Notes: generated by a model not told the origin, from the sequence alone. Positions 41,045 through 50,439 are shown, counted from the stretch's first letter. The stretch: DNA of 64,000 bases from Mucilaginibacter rigui (GCF_014773275.1 NZ_JACWMW010000001.1:930001-994000); one strand, 5' to 3'. Program-made: numbers and translations.

Positions 41045-42520
41045 ATGCAAAAAATACTGGTAGCAAACCGTGGCGAAATTGCCCTGCGTGTAATGCGTTC
41101 AGCCCGAGAAATGGGTATCAAAACTGTAGCTGTTTATTCTGAGGCCGACCGCAACGCCCTGCATGTGCGTTATGCCGACGAAGCCGTGTTCATCGGCGAA
41201 GCACCATCCAATCAATCATATCTTGTTGGCGATAAAATTATAGCCGCCTGTAAACAAACCGGTGCCGAGGGTATCCACCCCGGTTATGGCTTTTTAAGCG
41301 AGAATGCCGGTTTTGCAAGGCAGGTACGCGAGGCTGGTTTGATCCTGATCGGCCCATCGCCCGAGGCTATGGAAGTGATGGGTAATAAGTTATCAGCCAA
41401 AGCCGCCGCGTTAAAATATAACATCCCGATGGTGCCCGGTACCGAAGAAGCCATTACCGATATAGGCGAAGCAAAGTTGCGTGCTGTAGAGGTAGGTTTC
41501 CCTATCCTGATCAAAGCTGCCGCCGGTGGTGGTGGTAAGGGTATGCGCATAGTTGACGGCCCCGATGATTTTGAAGAGCAAATGGGCCTTGCCGTATCAG
41601 AGGCTATCTCTGCCTTTGGCGACGGTGCGGTATTTATTGAGCGTTATGTTTCTTCTCCGAGGCATATTGAGATCCAGGTGCTGGGCGATACACACGGCAA
41701 TATTGTGCACCTCTTCGAGCGGGATTGCTCTGTTCAGCGCCGCCATCAAAAAGTGGTTGAAGAAGCACCTTCATCCGTATTAACGCCAGAAATCCGCGAA
41801 GCGATGGGGAAATGTGCGGTAGACGTGGCGAGGTCTGTTAATTATACAGGTGCCGGTACGGTAGAGTTTATTATGGATGAGAAACTCGATTTCTTTTTCC
41901 TGGAGATGAACACCCGCTTGCAGGTAGAGCATCCGGTAACGGAATTGATCACCGGTATCGACCTGGTAAAAGAGCAGATACGCATTGCCCGGGGCGAAGC
42001 CATTAGCTTTAAACAAACAGATCTGAAGATCCAGGGGCACGCTATGGAACTGCGTGTATATGCGGAAGACCCGGCCAATAACTTCCTGCCGGATATTGGC
42101 ACCTTGCAAACCTACGTGACGCCCAAAGGCCCCGGCGTTAGGGTTGATGATGGTTTTGAACAAGGAATGGAGATCCCCATCTATTACGACCCTATGATAG
42201 CTAAACTTATAACCTATGGTAAAGACCGTACAGAAGCTATAGAACGCATGATACGCGCTATTGATGAGTACAGCATCACCGGCATTACCACAACCCTTGG
42301 CTTTGGTAAATTTGTAATGCAGCATGAGGCATTTACCTCGGGCAATTTTGATACGCACTTTGTTAAAAAATACTTTATGCCAGAAAGCCTGCAAACCGGT
42401 AATGAAACCGAAGCGCTGATAGCGGCACTGGTAATGGAAAAATTACTCGCGGCTAAAAAAACAGCATTTGCAGAAACTACTGCCGTTGCCGAAAGTAACT
42501 GGGTTAAAAACAGGCGATAA
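41045..42520 (+). CDS. accC: acetyl-CoA carboxylase biotin carboxylase subunit
   Basis: 491 aa ATP-grasp enzyme that carboxylates biotin on the carrier protein, first step of malonyl-CoA synthesis. Marks: KILVANRGEIALRVMRSARE, GIHPGYGFLSENAGFA, the Gly-rich lid KAAAGGGGKGMR, the IQVLGD strand, CSVQRRHQK, and NTRLQVEHPVTE. Start ATG at 41045 gives the standard N-terminus. accB is not next to it, unlike in E. coli. An alternative is the biotin carboxylase of a propionyl-type complex. Confidence 0.9.
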   Translation: MQKILVANRGEIALRVMRSAREMGIKTVAVYSEADRNALHVRYADEAVFIGEAPSNQSYLVGDKIIAACKQTGAEGIHPGYGFLSENAGFARQVREAGLILIGPSPEAMEVMGNKLSAKAAALKYNIPMVPGTEEAITDIGEAKLRAVEVGFPILIKAAAGGGGKGMRIVDGPDDFEEQMGLAVSEAISAFGDGAVFIERYVSSPRHIEIQVLGDTHGNIVHLFERDCSVQRRHQKVVEEAPSSVLTPEIREAMGKCAVDVARSVNYTGAGTVEFIMDEKLDFFFLEMNTRLQVEHPVTELITGIDLVKEQIRIARGEAISFKQTDLKIQGHAMELRVYAEDPANNFLPDIGTLQTYVTPKGPGVRVDDGFEQGMEIPIYYDPMIAKLITYGKDRTEAIERMIRAIDEYSITGITTTLGFGKFVMQHEAFTSGNFDTHFVKKYFMPESLQTGNETEALIAALVMEKLLAAKKTAFAETTAVAESNWVKNRR

Positions 42521-42537
42521 GCTTAAACGTAAGACAA

Positions 42538-43287
42538 GTGCATTTCCCGGCTAATATCCCCATTGGTAAATCAAGTATCCCTATCCATTTTATATGCGAG
42601 ACCCTTGCCTATACAATTGGCTATCGTTACTACGTATATTTAAAAAAGCATAGTGCAGACCCAATTAGCGACAATAACCGCATCATTATATTTGTTGGTG
42701 CGGCGCTGGGTGGCTTTTTAGGTTCGCATATTATTGGTGTGCTCGAAAGGCCCGATCTGTTTAACCACATGTCGGTATTTTATTTTATGGGTAACACCAC
42801 CATTGTTGGCGGTTTGCTTGGCGGGTTAATAGGAGTAGAACTGGTAAAGAAAAAGTTGGGTATAACCACCTCCTCCGGCGATTTAATGGTTTACCCGATA
42901 TGTTTAAGTATGATCATCGGCCGTACCGGGTGCTTTTTTGCGGGGCTGGAGGATGGTACATTTGGTATTGCAAGCAATTTACCATGGGCCATTAACTTTG
43001 GCGATGGCGTGCGCAGGCATCCGACAAACCTGTATGAAATATTATTCTGGATAATACTATGGGTTACGCTGTTGTTGATAGAACGCAGGCATCAGTTTAA
43101 GGATGGCGCGAAATTTAAAATTTTAATGGCCGCCTATCTTACCTTCAGGCTGATGATTGAATTTATAAAGCCCGATTATTTTTTTAGTTTTGGTTTATCG
43201 GTAATTCAACTGGCCAGTTTGGCGGGTATTGCCTATTATTATAAAGTTTTTATCTACCCATCTAAAACCATTAAAACCTATGCCTGA
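42538..43287 (+). CDS. Lgt-like integral membrane protein, non-canonical
   Basis: 249 aa, about seven helices, homologous to prolipoprotein diacylglyceryl transferase. Kept features: IGRTGCFFAG (127-136), RHPTNLYE (160-167) and FRLMIEFIKPD (203-213). Lost or changed: the catalytic His of E. coli Lgt (His103, in FHGGLIG) is Val90 (TTIVGGLLGGLIG), and Asn146 of GRxGNF is Cys132. So it probably does not do the usual reaction. GTG start at 42538, 17 bp after accC. It overlaps the radical SAM gene by 8 bp. It may handle a diacylglycerol-type lipid for that enzyme; this is inferred from the gene pairing. Confidence 0.8.
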   Translation: MHFPANIPIGKSSIPIHFICETLAYTIGYRYYVYLKKHSADPISDNNRIIIFVGAALGGFLGSHIIGVLERPDLFNHMSVFYFMGNTTIVGGLLGGLIGVELVKKKLGITTSSGDLMVYPICLSMIIGRTGCFFAGLEDGTFGIASNLPWAINFGDGVRRHPTNLYEILFWIILWVTLLLIERRHQFKDGAKFKILMAAYLTFRLMIEFIKPDYFFSFGLSVIQLASLAGIAYYYKVFIYPSKTIKTYA

Positions 43288-44680
43288 AAGGCCGTATATC
43301 TACTACGATTTTACCATCAGCATCTGCTCAACCTGCTTAAGGCGCGTTGATGCTAAAATTGTTTTTGAGGATGATAAGGTTTATATGCTTAAGACCTGCC
43401 GAATCCACGGGTTTGAGAAAGTATTGATAGCCACCGATGTGGAATACTATAAAAACTGCCGTAATTACGCCAAGCGCAGCGAAATGCCGCTAAAGTTTAA
43501 CCGCGAAACCCATTATGGCTGCCCTTACGATTGCGGGCTGTGCCGCGATCATGAACAGCACTCGTGCCTTACGGTGATAGAGGTAACCGATCGTTGTAAC
43601 CTGGCCTGCCCAACTTGTTATGCCATGTCATCACCGCATTATGGCCGCCACCGTACCCTGGAGGAGATAGAGCAAATGCTGGATGTAATTGTAGCGAACG
43701 AAGGCGAACCGGATGTGGTACAAATAAGCGGCGGCGAACCAACCGTGCACCCGCAGTTTTTTGAGATACTGGATATCGCCAAGCGCAAACCTATAAAACA
43801 CCTGATGCTGAATACCAACGGCATCCGCATTGCAAAGGATGAGCAATTTGTGAAACGGTTGGCTTCTTACCAGCCTGATTTTGAGATCTACCTGCAATTC
43901 GATTCCTTTAAAAAGGAAGCTTTAGAACAGCTGCGCGGAGAAGACCTGCGCGAGGTAAGGCGCAAAGCCATCGAAAATCTGAATAAATATAACCTGTCGA
44001 CCACTTTAGTGGTAACCTTGCAAAAGGGCCTGAATACTGATGAAATAGGCGCAATTATAGATTACGCCCTACTACAACCTTGTGTAAGAGGGGTAACCCT
44101 ACAGCCCACACAACAGGCGGGCCGGCTGGAAAACTTTAACCCGGCTACCGACCGTTACACCATGACGGAGGTACGTACCGCCATATTGGAACAAACCAAC
44201 GTGTTCACCGCGCAGGACTTGCTCCCCGTGCCCTGTAACCCCGATGCGTTGGTTATGGGCTACGCCCTAAAGCTGGCCGGGCAAGTGTTCCCGTTAACCC
44301 GGATGATAGACCCGAACGACCTGCTGGATAACTCAAAAAACACCATAGTTTACGAACAGGATGAAGCGCTGAAGAGTCACCTTCTGCATATGTTTAGCAC
44401 CGGTAACTCGGTAGATACCGCAAAAGAGCACCTGAAAAGTATTATGTGCTGCCTGCCCGATATTTATGCCCGGGGATTAAGCTATGATAACCTGTTTAGG
44501 GTTATCATCATGAATTTTATTGATGCACAAAACTTTGATGTACGTGCTATAAAAAAATCATGCGTACATATCGTAAATAAGGATATGAGCATTATCCCTT
44601 TTGAAACCATGAACATGTTTTACCGCGATGATAAGGCAGAATACCTGGAAATGTTACGAAACGAAATATCACCCACATGA
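43280..44680 (+). CDS. radical SAM enzyme, Tes/MJ0619-like (COG1964)
   Basis: 466 aa. Radical SAM cluster C106/C110/C113 in VTDRCNLACPTCYA, then SGGEPTVHP (150-158). Before it, CPYDCGLC (C81, C85, C88) plus Cys96, and at the N-terminus CSTC (16-19) with Cys40 of TCRIHG, like a rubredoxin-type site. More Cys follow (PVPCNPDA, MCCLPD, KKSCVHI). This layout matches COG1964 proteins, which include archaeal tetraether synthase Tes (one rubredoxin-like iron, three [4Fe-4S]). The substrate here is unknown; C-C joining or alkylation of lipid chains is a reasoned guess. Start chosen at 43280 over an upstream frame inside the Lgt-like gene. Confidence 0.85.
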   Translation: MPERPYIYYDFTISICSTCLRRVDAKIVFEDDKVYMLKTCRIHGFEKVLIATDVEYYKNCRNYAKRSEMPLKFNRETHYGCPYDCGLCRDHEQHSCLTVIEVTDRCNLACPTCYAMSSPHYGRHRTLEEIEQMLDVIVANEGEPDVVQISGGEPTVHPQFFEILDIAKRKPIKHLMLNTNGIRIAKDEQFVKRLASYQPDFEIYLQFDSFKKEALEQLRGEDLREVRRKAIENLNKYNLSTTLVVTLQKGLNTDEIGAIIDYALLQPCVRGVTLQPTQQAGRLENFNPATDRYTMTEVRTAILEQTNVFTAQDLLPVPCNPDALVMGYALKLAGQVFPLTRMIDPNDLLDNSKNTIVYEQDEALKSHLLHMFSTGNSVDTAKEHLKSIMCCLPDIYARGLSYDNLFRVIIMNFIDAQNFDVRAIKKSCVHIVNKDMSIIPFETMNMFYRDDKAEYLEMLRNEISPT

Positions 44681-44928
44681 GCGAAGAAAAAAAGAAATTC
44701 AGCGACCTGGCTATTTTAGGTATTAACCTGGCTGTATTTGCTGCCTACACCGTTTTAGGTGTATATAATAATGCCGATGGCTGGTTCATCATTTCATTAT
44801 GGCATGCTGCTGCATGCGTAGTTATGGCTATAGTGCAAAAACGGTGGGTGTGGGTTTTGGCCGGGATATTAATACTGGTTATCGGCTTTGCCACCTGTGC
44901 CAATAATTTTCATCTGGATACTAAATAA
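44677..44928 (+). CDS. small membrane protein, cassette paralogue 1
   Basis: 83 aa. After a charged start (MSEEKKKFSDL) come three hydrophobic helices (about 11-27, 37-53, 58-75). The end is GFATCANNFHLDTK, with a Cys shared by the next gene. It overlaps the radical SAM stop by 4 bp (ATGA), so it is coupled to it. Unknown family; perhaps a partner or assembly factor of the two upstream proteins. Confidence 0.75.
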   Translation: MSEEKKKFSDLAILGINLAVFAAYTVLGVYNNADGWFIISLWHAAACVVMAIVQKRWVWVLAGILILVIGFATCANNFHLDTK

Positions 44929-44937
44929 CTTATAGCA

Positions 44938-45198
44938 GTGGAAGAGAACAAAACCAAAACATCAGATATAGCAATATTAGGTATTAACCTGGCTGTATTT
45001 GCCGGCTATACCATTTTGGGTTTACTCGCCGGGCAGGAAGCTATTCTCGGCGCTTTTTTTCTGGCTATAGCTCATGGCGTTATTGCGTTGATAACTGCGC
45101 TGGTGCAACGCCGGTGGATATGGGCATTGGCCGGCTTATTAATACCGCTTATTAGTTTCGGCACATGCCTCAATAATATCAAACTGGGGCACATGTAA
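44938..45198 (+). CDS. small membrane protein, cassette paralogue 2
   Basis: 86 aa with GTG start, 9 bp after paralogue 1. It shares SD(L/I)AILGINLAVFA(A/G)YT and the end (S/G)F(G/A)TC(L/A)NN with it, so the two are tandem duplicates. Three helices. The conserved final Cys and Asn-Asn suggest a shared site. Last gene of the cassette. Confidence 0.75.
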   Translation: MEENKTKTSDIAILGINLAVFAGYTILGLLAGQEAILGAFFLAIAHGVIALITALVQRRWIWALAGLLIPLISFGTCLNNIKLGHM

Positions 45199-45254
45199 TA
45201 CGTAGCAAATAGTAAATTAGATATTCAAAAGACACTCCATCACCTAAAACTAAG

Positions 45255-45262
45255 TACATTTG
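45255..45262 (+). promoter_or_regulatory. Bacteroidetes -7 box (TACATTTG) of hscA
   Basis: TACATTTG followed by C lies 20 bp before the hscA ATG. Confidence 0.6.
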
Positions 45263-45281
45263 CGTTTTGTGATATATTACT

Positions 45282-47147
45282 ATGGCTAAAGTTTCCATCA
45301 ACCTGGCAACAGGTTCAATACAAAAAGAAGATATTATTGTAGGTATCGACCTGGGTACTACCAATTCGCTGGTCGCTTTTATAGATCCTGATAAAAGTCC
45401 TAAGGTTATTAATGATATCGGTAAAGGTGTTTTGGTGCCATCAATTGTGCATTTTGGCGCTGCCGGTGATATTAAAGTAGGTAATGAAGCCAAAGGATTT
45501 TTAGTGACCGACCCGCAAAATACCGTGTTTTCGGTTAAGCGTTTACTGGGCCGCTCGTATGCCGATGTGAAGAATTACCAGAGCTTTTTCTCATACAAAA
45601 TTATTGATGACGATAGCGAAAACCTGGTAAAAATTAAGGTTGGAGATAAATTCTACAACCCGATAGAACTATCGGGACTTATATTAAAAGAGCTTAAGGA
45701 ACGTGCCGAACACGCCCTTAAAACGCCCGTTAACCGTGCTGTGATAACCGTTCCCGCCTACTTTAATGATTCGCAGCGCCAGGCAACCCGAGATGCCGGT
45801 AAACTGGCAGGGCTGGATGTGTTGCGTATTGTAAACGAGCCAACAGCCGCAAGCTTGGCTTATGGTATAGGCTTAAATCCAGAGGAAACAAAAACTATTG
45901 CCGTGTATGACTTGGGTGGTGGTACGTTTGATGTATCTATCCTGCAAATTCAGAATGGTATTTTTGAAGTACTATCAACCAATGGCGATACCTTTTTGGG
46001 CGGCGATGATTTTGACCGCGTCATTGCCGATTACTGGATAGAAAAGAACAATATAGATAAAACTGAGCTGTCCAATAACCGCGAGCTTACACAAGAGCTT
46101 CGCCTGAAGGCCGAAGAAGCCAAAAAAGCATTCGCACATCAAAGTATTTTTAATGAAAAAATAGGCGAAATATGGTGCACTATAGACCGTAACACCTTTG
46201 AGGAATTGATACTCCCTAAAGTGCAGCAAACCATTACGGCTTGCCAAAACGCGCTAAAGGATGCCAAACTTAGTATTGCCGATATTGATGAGGTAGTGAT
46301 GGTAGGGGGCAGCACGCGTACAGCTTTGGTTAAAAAGATGGTATCGGAATTTTTTGGGCGCCCGGTGCATGATGATCTGAACCCTGATGAAGTGGTCGCT
46401 CTTGGCGCCGCCATACAGGCCGATGTGCTGGCCGGTAATCGCAGCGATATTTTATTGCTTGATGTTACCCCATTATCATTAGGTATAGAAACCATGGGCG
46501 GTTTAATGGATACCATTATCCCCCGTAACTCAAAGATCCCGACAAAAGCAGGCAGGCAATACACCACCTCTAAAGACGGACAGGTGAATATGAAGATAGC
46601 CGTTTACCAGGGCGAGCGCGACCTGATCAGCGAGAACCGCAAACTGGCCGAGTTTGAATTGAAGGGTATCCCGGCTATGCCCGCAGGTTTCCCCAAGGTG
46701 GATATTAACTTTATACTGAATGCGGACGGGATCCTAAAGATCCAGGCTATTGAACTACGCAGCGGTGTTAAACAGGAGGTTGAAGTAAAACCCGCCTATG
46801 GCATTACCGACGACCTGGTTGAACAAATGCTGATGGATAGTATTACCCATGCTAAAGACGATGTTAGCGCCCGTATGCTGATTGAGGCCAAAACTGAGGC
46901 TGAACAAATGGTGTATACTGTTGAAACTTTCCTTAAAAAGAACGGGCAGCTATTGAACGCCGATGAAATAAGCGAAACCAATATCCAGTTAGAGGCCCTT
47001 AAAGCCGCGCTGAGCACGGGCGATAAAGACCTTATCCATACAAAAATTGACGACCTGAACAACTTTACCCGCCCCTTTGCTGAGCGTGTAATGGATGTAG
47101 CCATTGCTACCGCCATGAGGGGGAAAAGTATAGATGGTGAGGAATAA
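45282..47147 (+). CDS. hscA: Hsp70-family chaperone HscA
   Basis: 621 aa, the length of HscA (E. coli 616). Phosphate loop DLGTTNS (23-29), preceded by an N-terminal extension as in HscA; then [40 protein letters not shown]. The substrate-binding domain follows and includes [14 protein letters not shown]. The lid lacks the C-terminal DnaK tail, which supports HscA, the chaperone for IscU-type Fe-S transfer. No isc or hscB genes are adjacent, so the partner genes are elsewhere; a divergent DnaK cannot be excluded. Confidence 0.85.
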   Translation: MAKVSINLATGSIQKEDIIVGIDLGTTNSLVAFIDPDKSPKVINDIGKGVLVPSIVHFGAAGDIKVGNEAKGFLVTDPQNTVFSVKRLLGRSYADVKNYQSFFSYKIIDDDSENLVKIKVGDKFYNPIELSGLILKELKERAEHALKTPVNRAVITVPAYFNDSQRQATRDAGKLAGLDVLRIVNEPTAASLAYGIGLNPEETKTIAVYDLGGGTFDVSILQIQNGIFEVLSTNGDTFLGGDDFDRVIADYWIEKNNIDKTELSNNRELTQELRLKAEEAKKAFAHQSIFNEKIGEIWCTIDRNTFEELILPKVQQTITACQNALKDAKLSIADIDEVVMVGGSTRTALVKKMVSEFFGRPVHDDLNPDEVVALGAAIQADVLAGNRSDILLLDVTPLSLGIETMGGLMDTIIPRNSKIPTKAGRQYTTSKDGQVNMKIAVYQGERDLISENRKLAEFELKGIPAMPAGFPKVDINFILNADGILKIQAIELRSGVKQEVEVKPAYGITDDLVEQMLMDSITHAKDDVSARMLIEAKTEAEQMVYTVETFLKKNGQLLNADEISETNIQLEALKAALSTGDKDLIHTKIDDLNNFTRPFAERVMDVAIATAMRGKSIDGEE

Positions 47148-47170
47148 TTAATATTCAAATATTAAGAAGG

Positions 47171-47250
47171 CGTTACCTGCTGTCCGGGCTTTACGCTCAT
47201 ACCGCCAGGCGCTAGCCACAGGCCGGTATCCGCTGCCATCCCTGACGCGA
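47171..47250 (-). repeat. dispersed intergenic repeat, copy B
   Basis: The reverse complement of 47213-47246 matches 553-586 with 3 mismatches over 34 bp. Beyond that core, the minus-strand sequence contains GTAAAGCCCGGACAGCAGG, a piece that copy A shows only partly. It lies in the 254-bp gap after hscA, where no gene is seen. Confidence 0.75.
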
Positions 47251-47401
47251 AATTCTGAACCATGATTTATTTGATTTTGAGGTGGGCTTGATTAATCCTA
47301 TAATCTTTTAATCCTTAAATCAAGGTTCAGAAAAAATGATTGGATTATTCAAAACACATAACCATAAAATGCGTTATTTGTAGCAATCTAACTAATAGCA
47401 C

Positions 47402-48388
47402 TTGAAAAACATTCTACGCATTGCAGCTTTGCTTGCCTTTACCGCATCATCAATCACTTCATTGGCCCAAGCCGTTCAACAGGATAGTACGCTTAAGCCA
47501 GTTTCACTTGATAGCGCCCGTTACGATTCATTAGTTACCCGTTTGGCCAATGGCGACAAGACCGGGAAATGGCCTGTTAAAAAAGCACCATATCCACAAG
47601 CCGGTGCAATATTGCCCTTCTATCGTGTTGTTGCTTATTACGGCAATATGTATTCTAAAAATATGGGGGTGCTTGGTGAATATGAACCATCGGTTATGCG
47701 CGCTAAACTACTGGCCGAAGTAAAGAACTGGGAAGCCGCCGACCCGCAAACACCTGTTAAACCCGCACTGCACTATATCTGCGTTACCGCGCAAGCAGAT
47801 GCCGGCCGCAATGGCTTACACAACCTGCGTATGCCCTTTAGCCAGATAGATAAGGCTATAGAGATGGCAAAACCCATTAACGCGTTAGTGTTCCTGGATA
47901 TACAGGTTGGCTTTAGTACAGTAGAAACTGAATTACCCAAGCTGGAAAAATATCTGAAAATGCCTAACGTGCATTTTGGCATCGACCCGGAGTTTTCTAT
48001 GAAAGAGGGCAGTGTGCCCGGTAAACGTATAGGCACCTTTGATGCTAAAGACATTAACTATGTAACCAATTACCTGAGCAGCCTTTGCAAAAAATATAAC
48101 CTGCCGCCAAAAATATTTGTGGTGCACCGTTTCACCAAACGCATGGTTACCAATTACCAGGATATTAAGCTGGATAAGAACGTCCAGTTTGTGATGGATA
48201 TGGATGGCTGGGGCCCTCCCGAACTTAAAAAAGGTACCTACAAATATTTTGTATCAGGCGAACCTGTACAATTCACCGGGTTTAAGTTGTTTTATAAAAA
48301 CGATATTAAAAACGGGCCAAAACGCATGATGACACCCAAGGAAGTGCTGAATTTAAAACCAGCCCCAATTTATATTCAATACCAGTAG
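47402..48388 (+). CDS. secreted protein of unknown function
   Basis: 328 aa, TTG start. Signal peptide about 1-22 (ends SLAQ). The mature part looks alpha/beta with segments like LPFYRVVAYYGNMY, NALVFLDIQVGF, VHFGIDPEFSM, IFVVHRFTKRMV and VQFVMDMDGWG. The regular alternation of strands with acidic ends resembles a TIM-barrel hydrolase, but no known family signature was recognised. Periplasmic or extracellular. Confidence 0.7.
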   Translation: MKNILRIAALLAFTASSITSLAQAVQQDSTLKPVSLDSARYDSLVTRLANGDKTGKWPVKKAPYPQAGAILPFYRVVAYYGNMYSKNMGVLGEYEPSVMRAKLLAEVKNWEAADPQTPVKPALHYICVTAQADAGRNGLHNLRMPFSQIDKAIEMAKPINALVFLDIQVGFSTVETELPKLEKYLKMPNVHFGIDPEFSMKEGSVPGKRIGTFDAKDINYVTNYLSSLCKKYNLPPKIFVVHRFTKRMVTNYQDIKLDKNVQFVMDMDGWGPPELKKGTYKYFVSGEPVQFTGFKLFYKNDIKNGPKRMMTPKEVLNLKPAPIYIQYQ

Positions 48389-48409
48389 GTTATTCGCGGC
48401 GACATATTT

Positions 48410-48417
48410 TATATTTG
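48410..48417 (+). promoter_or_regulatory. Bacteroidetes -7 box (TATATTTG)
   Basis: TATATTTG lies 4 bp before the ATG of the Crp-type gene; the leader would be almost absent. Confidence 0.5.
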
Positions 48418-48421
48418 GTGT

Positions 48422-49009
48422 ATGTCTGCAAACCCATACCAACAGCTAAGGCACTTCGTCAGCAGTAATATGCGGATAGATGAGACCGGACTGAATGTAT
48501 TTTGCAAGAAATTCAGGCATAAAACTATCAAGCGTAACGAGGTGCTGTTGCATGCCGGTGAGATAAACCCGTACATATACTTTGTAAATGCCGGCTGCCT
48601 GCGGGTTTTTATGCTGGATGTTAATGGGAAGGAATCAACCCGTTTTTTGGTAACCGAAGGCAGGTTTGGTACTGCCTTCCCGAGCTTTAATTTGCAGGAG
48701 CCTTCATTGGCGGCTATACAAAGCATTGAGCCTGGTGATGTGTTGTATATCAATCACTGCGATTTTAATGACCTGCTGGATAATTTCCCGGGGTGGGAGC
48801 ATGTGTACAGGGTGGGCCTGGAAAAAGATTATATTGCCTCTATTAAACGTATTGAAAGCCTCATTACTATGGATGCCAGGCAGCGGTACCAGTTATTGAT
48901 GCAAACCAATCCCACTCTAATACAGAGGTTGCCATCCAAAATAATAGCCGACTACCTTGGCATCTCGCAGGAAACATTGAGCAGGCTAAAATCGAAAGTA
49001 AATTATTGA
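48422..49009 (+). CDS. Crp/Fnr family transcriptional regulator
   Basis: 195 aa. cNMP-binding-like beta-roll (about 20-120: EVLLHAGEINPYIYFVNAGC, LRVFMLDVNGKESTRFLVTE), a dimer helix, and a short HTH (RLPSKIIADYLGISQETLSR) ending SKVNY. The phosphate-binding motif of cAMP-type sensors is not evident, so the signal is unknown, as in many Bacteroidetes Crp homologues. It may control the adjacent secreted hydrolase (58 bp downstream). Confidence 0.88.
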   Translation: MSANPYQQLRHFVSSNMRIDETGLNVFCKKFRHKTIKRNEVLLHAGEINPYIYFVNAGCLRVFMLDVNGKESTRFLVTEGRFGTAFPSFNLQEPSLAAIQSIEPGDVLYINHCDFNDLLDNFPGWEHVYRVGLEKDYIASIKRIESLITMDARQRYQLLMQTNPTLIQRLPSKIIADYLGISQETLSRLKSKVNY

Positions 49010-49066
49010 CATTTGTCAATAATCGTTTGGTTTTAATTAGCTTGGTTTGTGTATCAAATCAAATCC

Positions 49067-50086
49067 ATGAAACTAAAGCATGTCCTCAGCATATTATTCC
49101 TGCTACCGTTAGCGGCATTTGCGCAAACAATTATTGGTGAGCAAACCCTTCATTATAACGATACGCTGCGTAAACGCACGTTAACTACCGAGATATGGTA
49201 CCCAACAACTGATAAAAAAACGCCATTGCTTAAGGATAATTTCCCTTTCATAGTAGAGCCATCTGTAAGGAATGCCGTATTGCCACGTCAAAAACATCCG
49301 CTCATCATGATCTCGCACGGTACAGGAGGTGGCCGTTTAACCATGGAATGGCTGGCAGATATGCTGGTGAAGCAAGGCTTTATTGTTGCCGCCGTAGATC
49401 ATTGGGGCAATACCTACGATAATAAGATAGCTATTGATTTTGTAACGCCATGGCAGCGTGCGCAGGATATCAGCTTTGTGCTTACGCAATTGCTAAACAA
49501 CCCCGAACTGGATAAAATAATAGACAGGCAACGCATCGGCGCGGCAGGTTTTTCTATAGGCGGGTTTACGGTTATAGCTTTAGCAGGTGCCAAACTTGAT
49601 TTGAATGCTATCAACAAGTTTACCTATACGCCGGAAGGCCTCAAGGAAATCAACATACCCGAGTTTCCTAACCTGATAAATACACTGGACGAAAAAGAGA
49701 TTGAAGCATCTTTTAAAAACAGTCCGCCGTTAAAAGATAAACGTATTAAGGCAGTATTTACTATATGCCCGGCAGTGGGGCAGGGGTTTATAAGTAAAAG
49801 CCAGTTTAAAGATGTAGATATCCCCATGTTTATAGTAGGGGCGCAAAGCGATAGTATAGCACCTGTTAAAACCAACGCTGCGCATTATCATAAGTTAATG
49901 CCAAAATCGAAACTCTTTATAGTGCCGGGTAAAACAGCCCACTATGTTTTTTTAAACGAAGCAATACCAGAGGTTAAAAAAACTGGTGGCGTAATATTTA
50001 ATGATGATCCATCCGTTAATAGGCATGCTGTGCATGAACAAGTTGGCAATATGGCTGTGAGGTTTTTTAAGGCAAATTTAAGATGA
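49067..50086 (+). CDS. secreted alpha/beta hydrolase (PAF-acetylhydrolase/DLH-like)
   Basis: 339 aa. Signal peptide 1-20 (MKLKHVLSILFLLPLAAFAQ). HGTGGG oxyanion motif, nucleophile elbow GFSIGG, and acid/His in PMFIVGAQSDSIAP and GKTAHYVF. Probable esterase or lipase-like enzyme acting in the periplasm; substrate unknown. The start was placed at 49067 because the upstream GTG adds nothing signal-like. Confidence 0.85.
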   Translation: MKLKHVLSILFLLPLAAFAQTIIGEQTLHYNDTLRKRTLTTEIWYPTTDKKTPLLKDNFPFIVEPSVRNAVLPRQKHPLIMISHGTGGGRLTMEWLADMLVKQGFIVAAVDHWGNTYDNKIAIDFVTPWQRAQDISFVLTQLLNNPELDKIIDRQRIGAAGFSIGGFTVIALAGAKLDLNAINKFTYTPEGLKEINIPEFPNLINTLDEKEIEASFKNSPPLKDKRIKAVFTICPAVGQGFISKSQFKDVDIPMFIVGAQSDSIAPVKTNAAHYHKLMPKSKLFIVPGKTAHYVFLNEAIPEVKKTGGVIFNDDPSVNRHAVHEQVGNMAVRFFKANLR

Positions 50087-50103
50087 TAATCTCCTGTTGA
50101 AAC

Positions 50104-50131
50104 AAAAAAAGCCCCAATTGGGGCTTTTTTT
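50104..50131. terminator. bidirectional terminator
   Basis: Perfect GCCCCAATTGGGGC palindrome flanked by seven A and seven T, between convergent genes. Confidence 0.92.
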
Positions 50132-50148
50132 GTTATCTAAACATGCTA

Positions 50149-50439
50149 TTACAGCTTGCTTATTTCTTCCTGTTCTTTTAATGCCGAGATGTTGTTTTTA
50201 TTGCTGTACTCATCGGTTTGGGTTGCAAAGTCTTCCAATATGCTGGCGATGGTATCAAGGTTATCTGCTACACGTTGGTGCATATCGGGCAGATCTTTTT
50301 CTAATCTTTTATTACCAAGATCAATGTTGTCTACTTCAATTTTAGCAATTTTCTGTATCAACGCCTGGTTACTGTTTTTTAAATCTTCTAATTCATGGAC
50401 AATTTTTTCCATCAATTCAAATTTCCTTATCTTATCCAT
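50149..50439 (-). CDS. small coiled-coil protein
   Basis: 96 aa, almost all helical with heptad-like spacing (MEKIVHELEDLKNSNQALIQ and on) and an acidic end. No signal peptide. It could be a scaffold or regulator; no family recognised. Confidence 0.65.
   Translation of the reverse strand: MDKIRKFELMEKIVHELEDLKNSNQALIQKIAKIEVDNIDLGNKRLEKDLPDMHQRVADNLDTIASILEDFATQTDEYSNKNNISALKEQEEISKL

Noticed and set aside
44091..44099. GGTAACCC inside the radical SAM gene
   Set aside because: It lies within coding sequence and has no spaced ATTAA partner, so it is likely chance.
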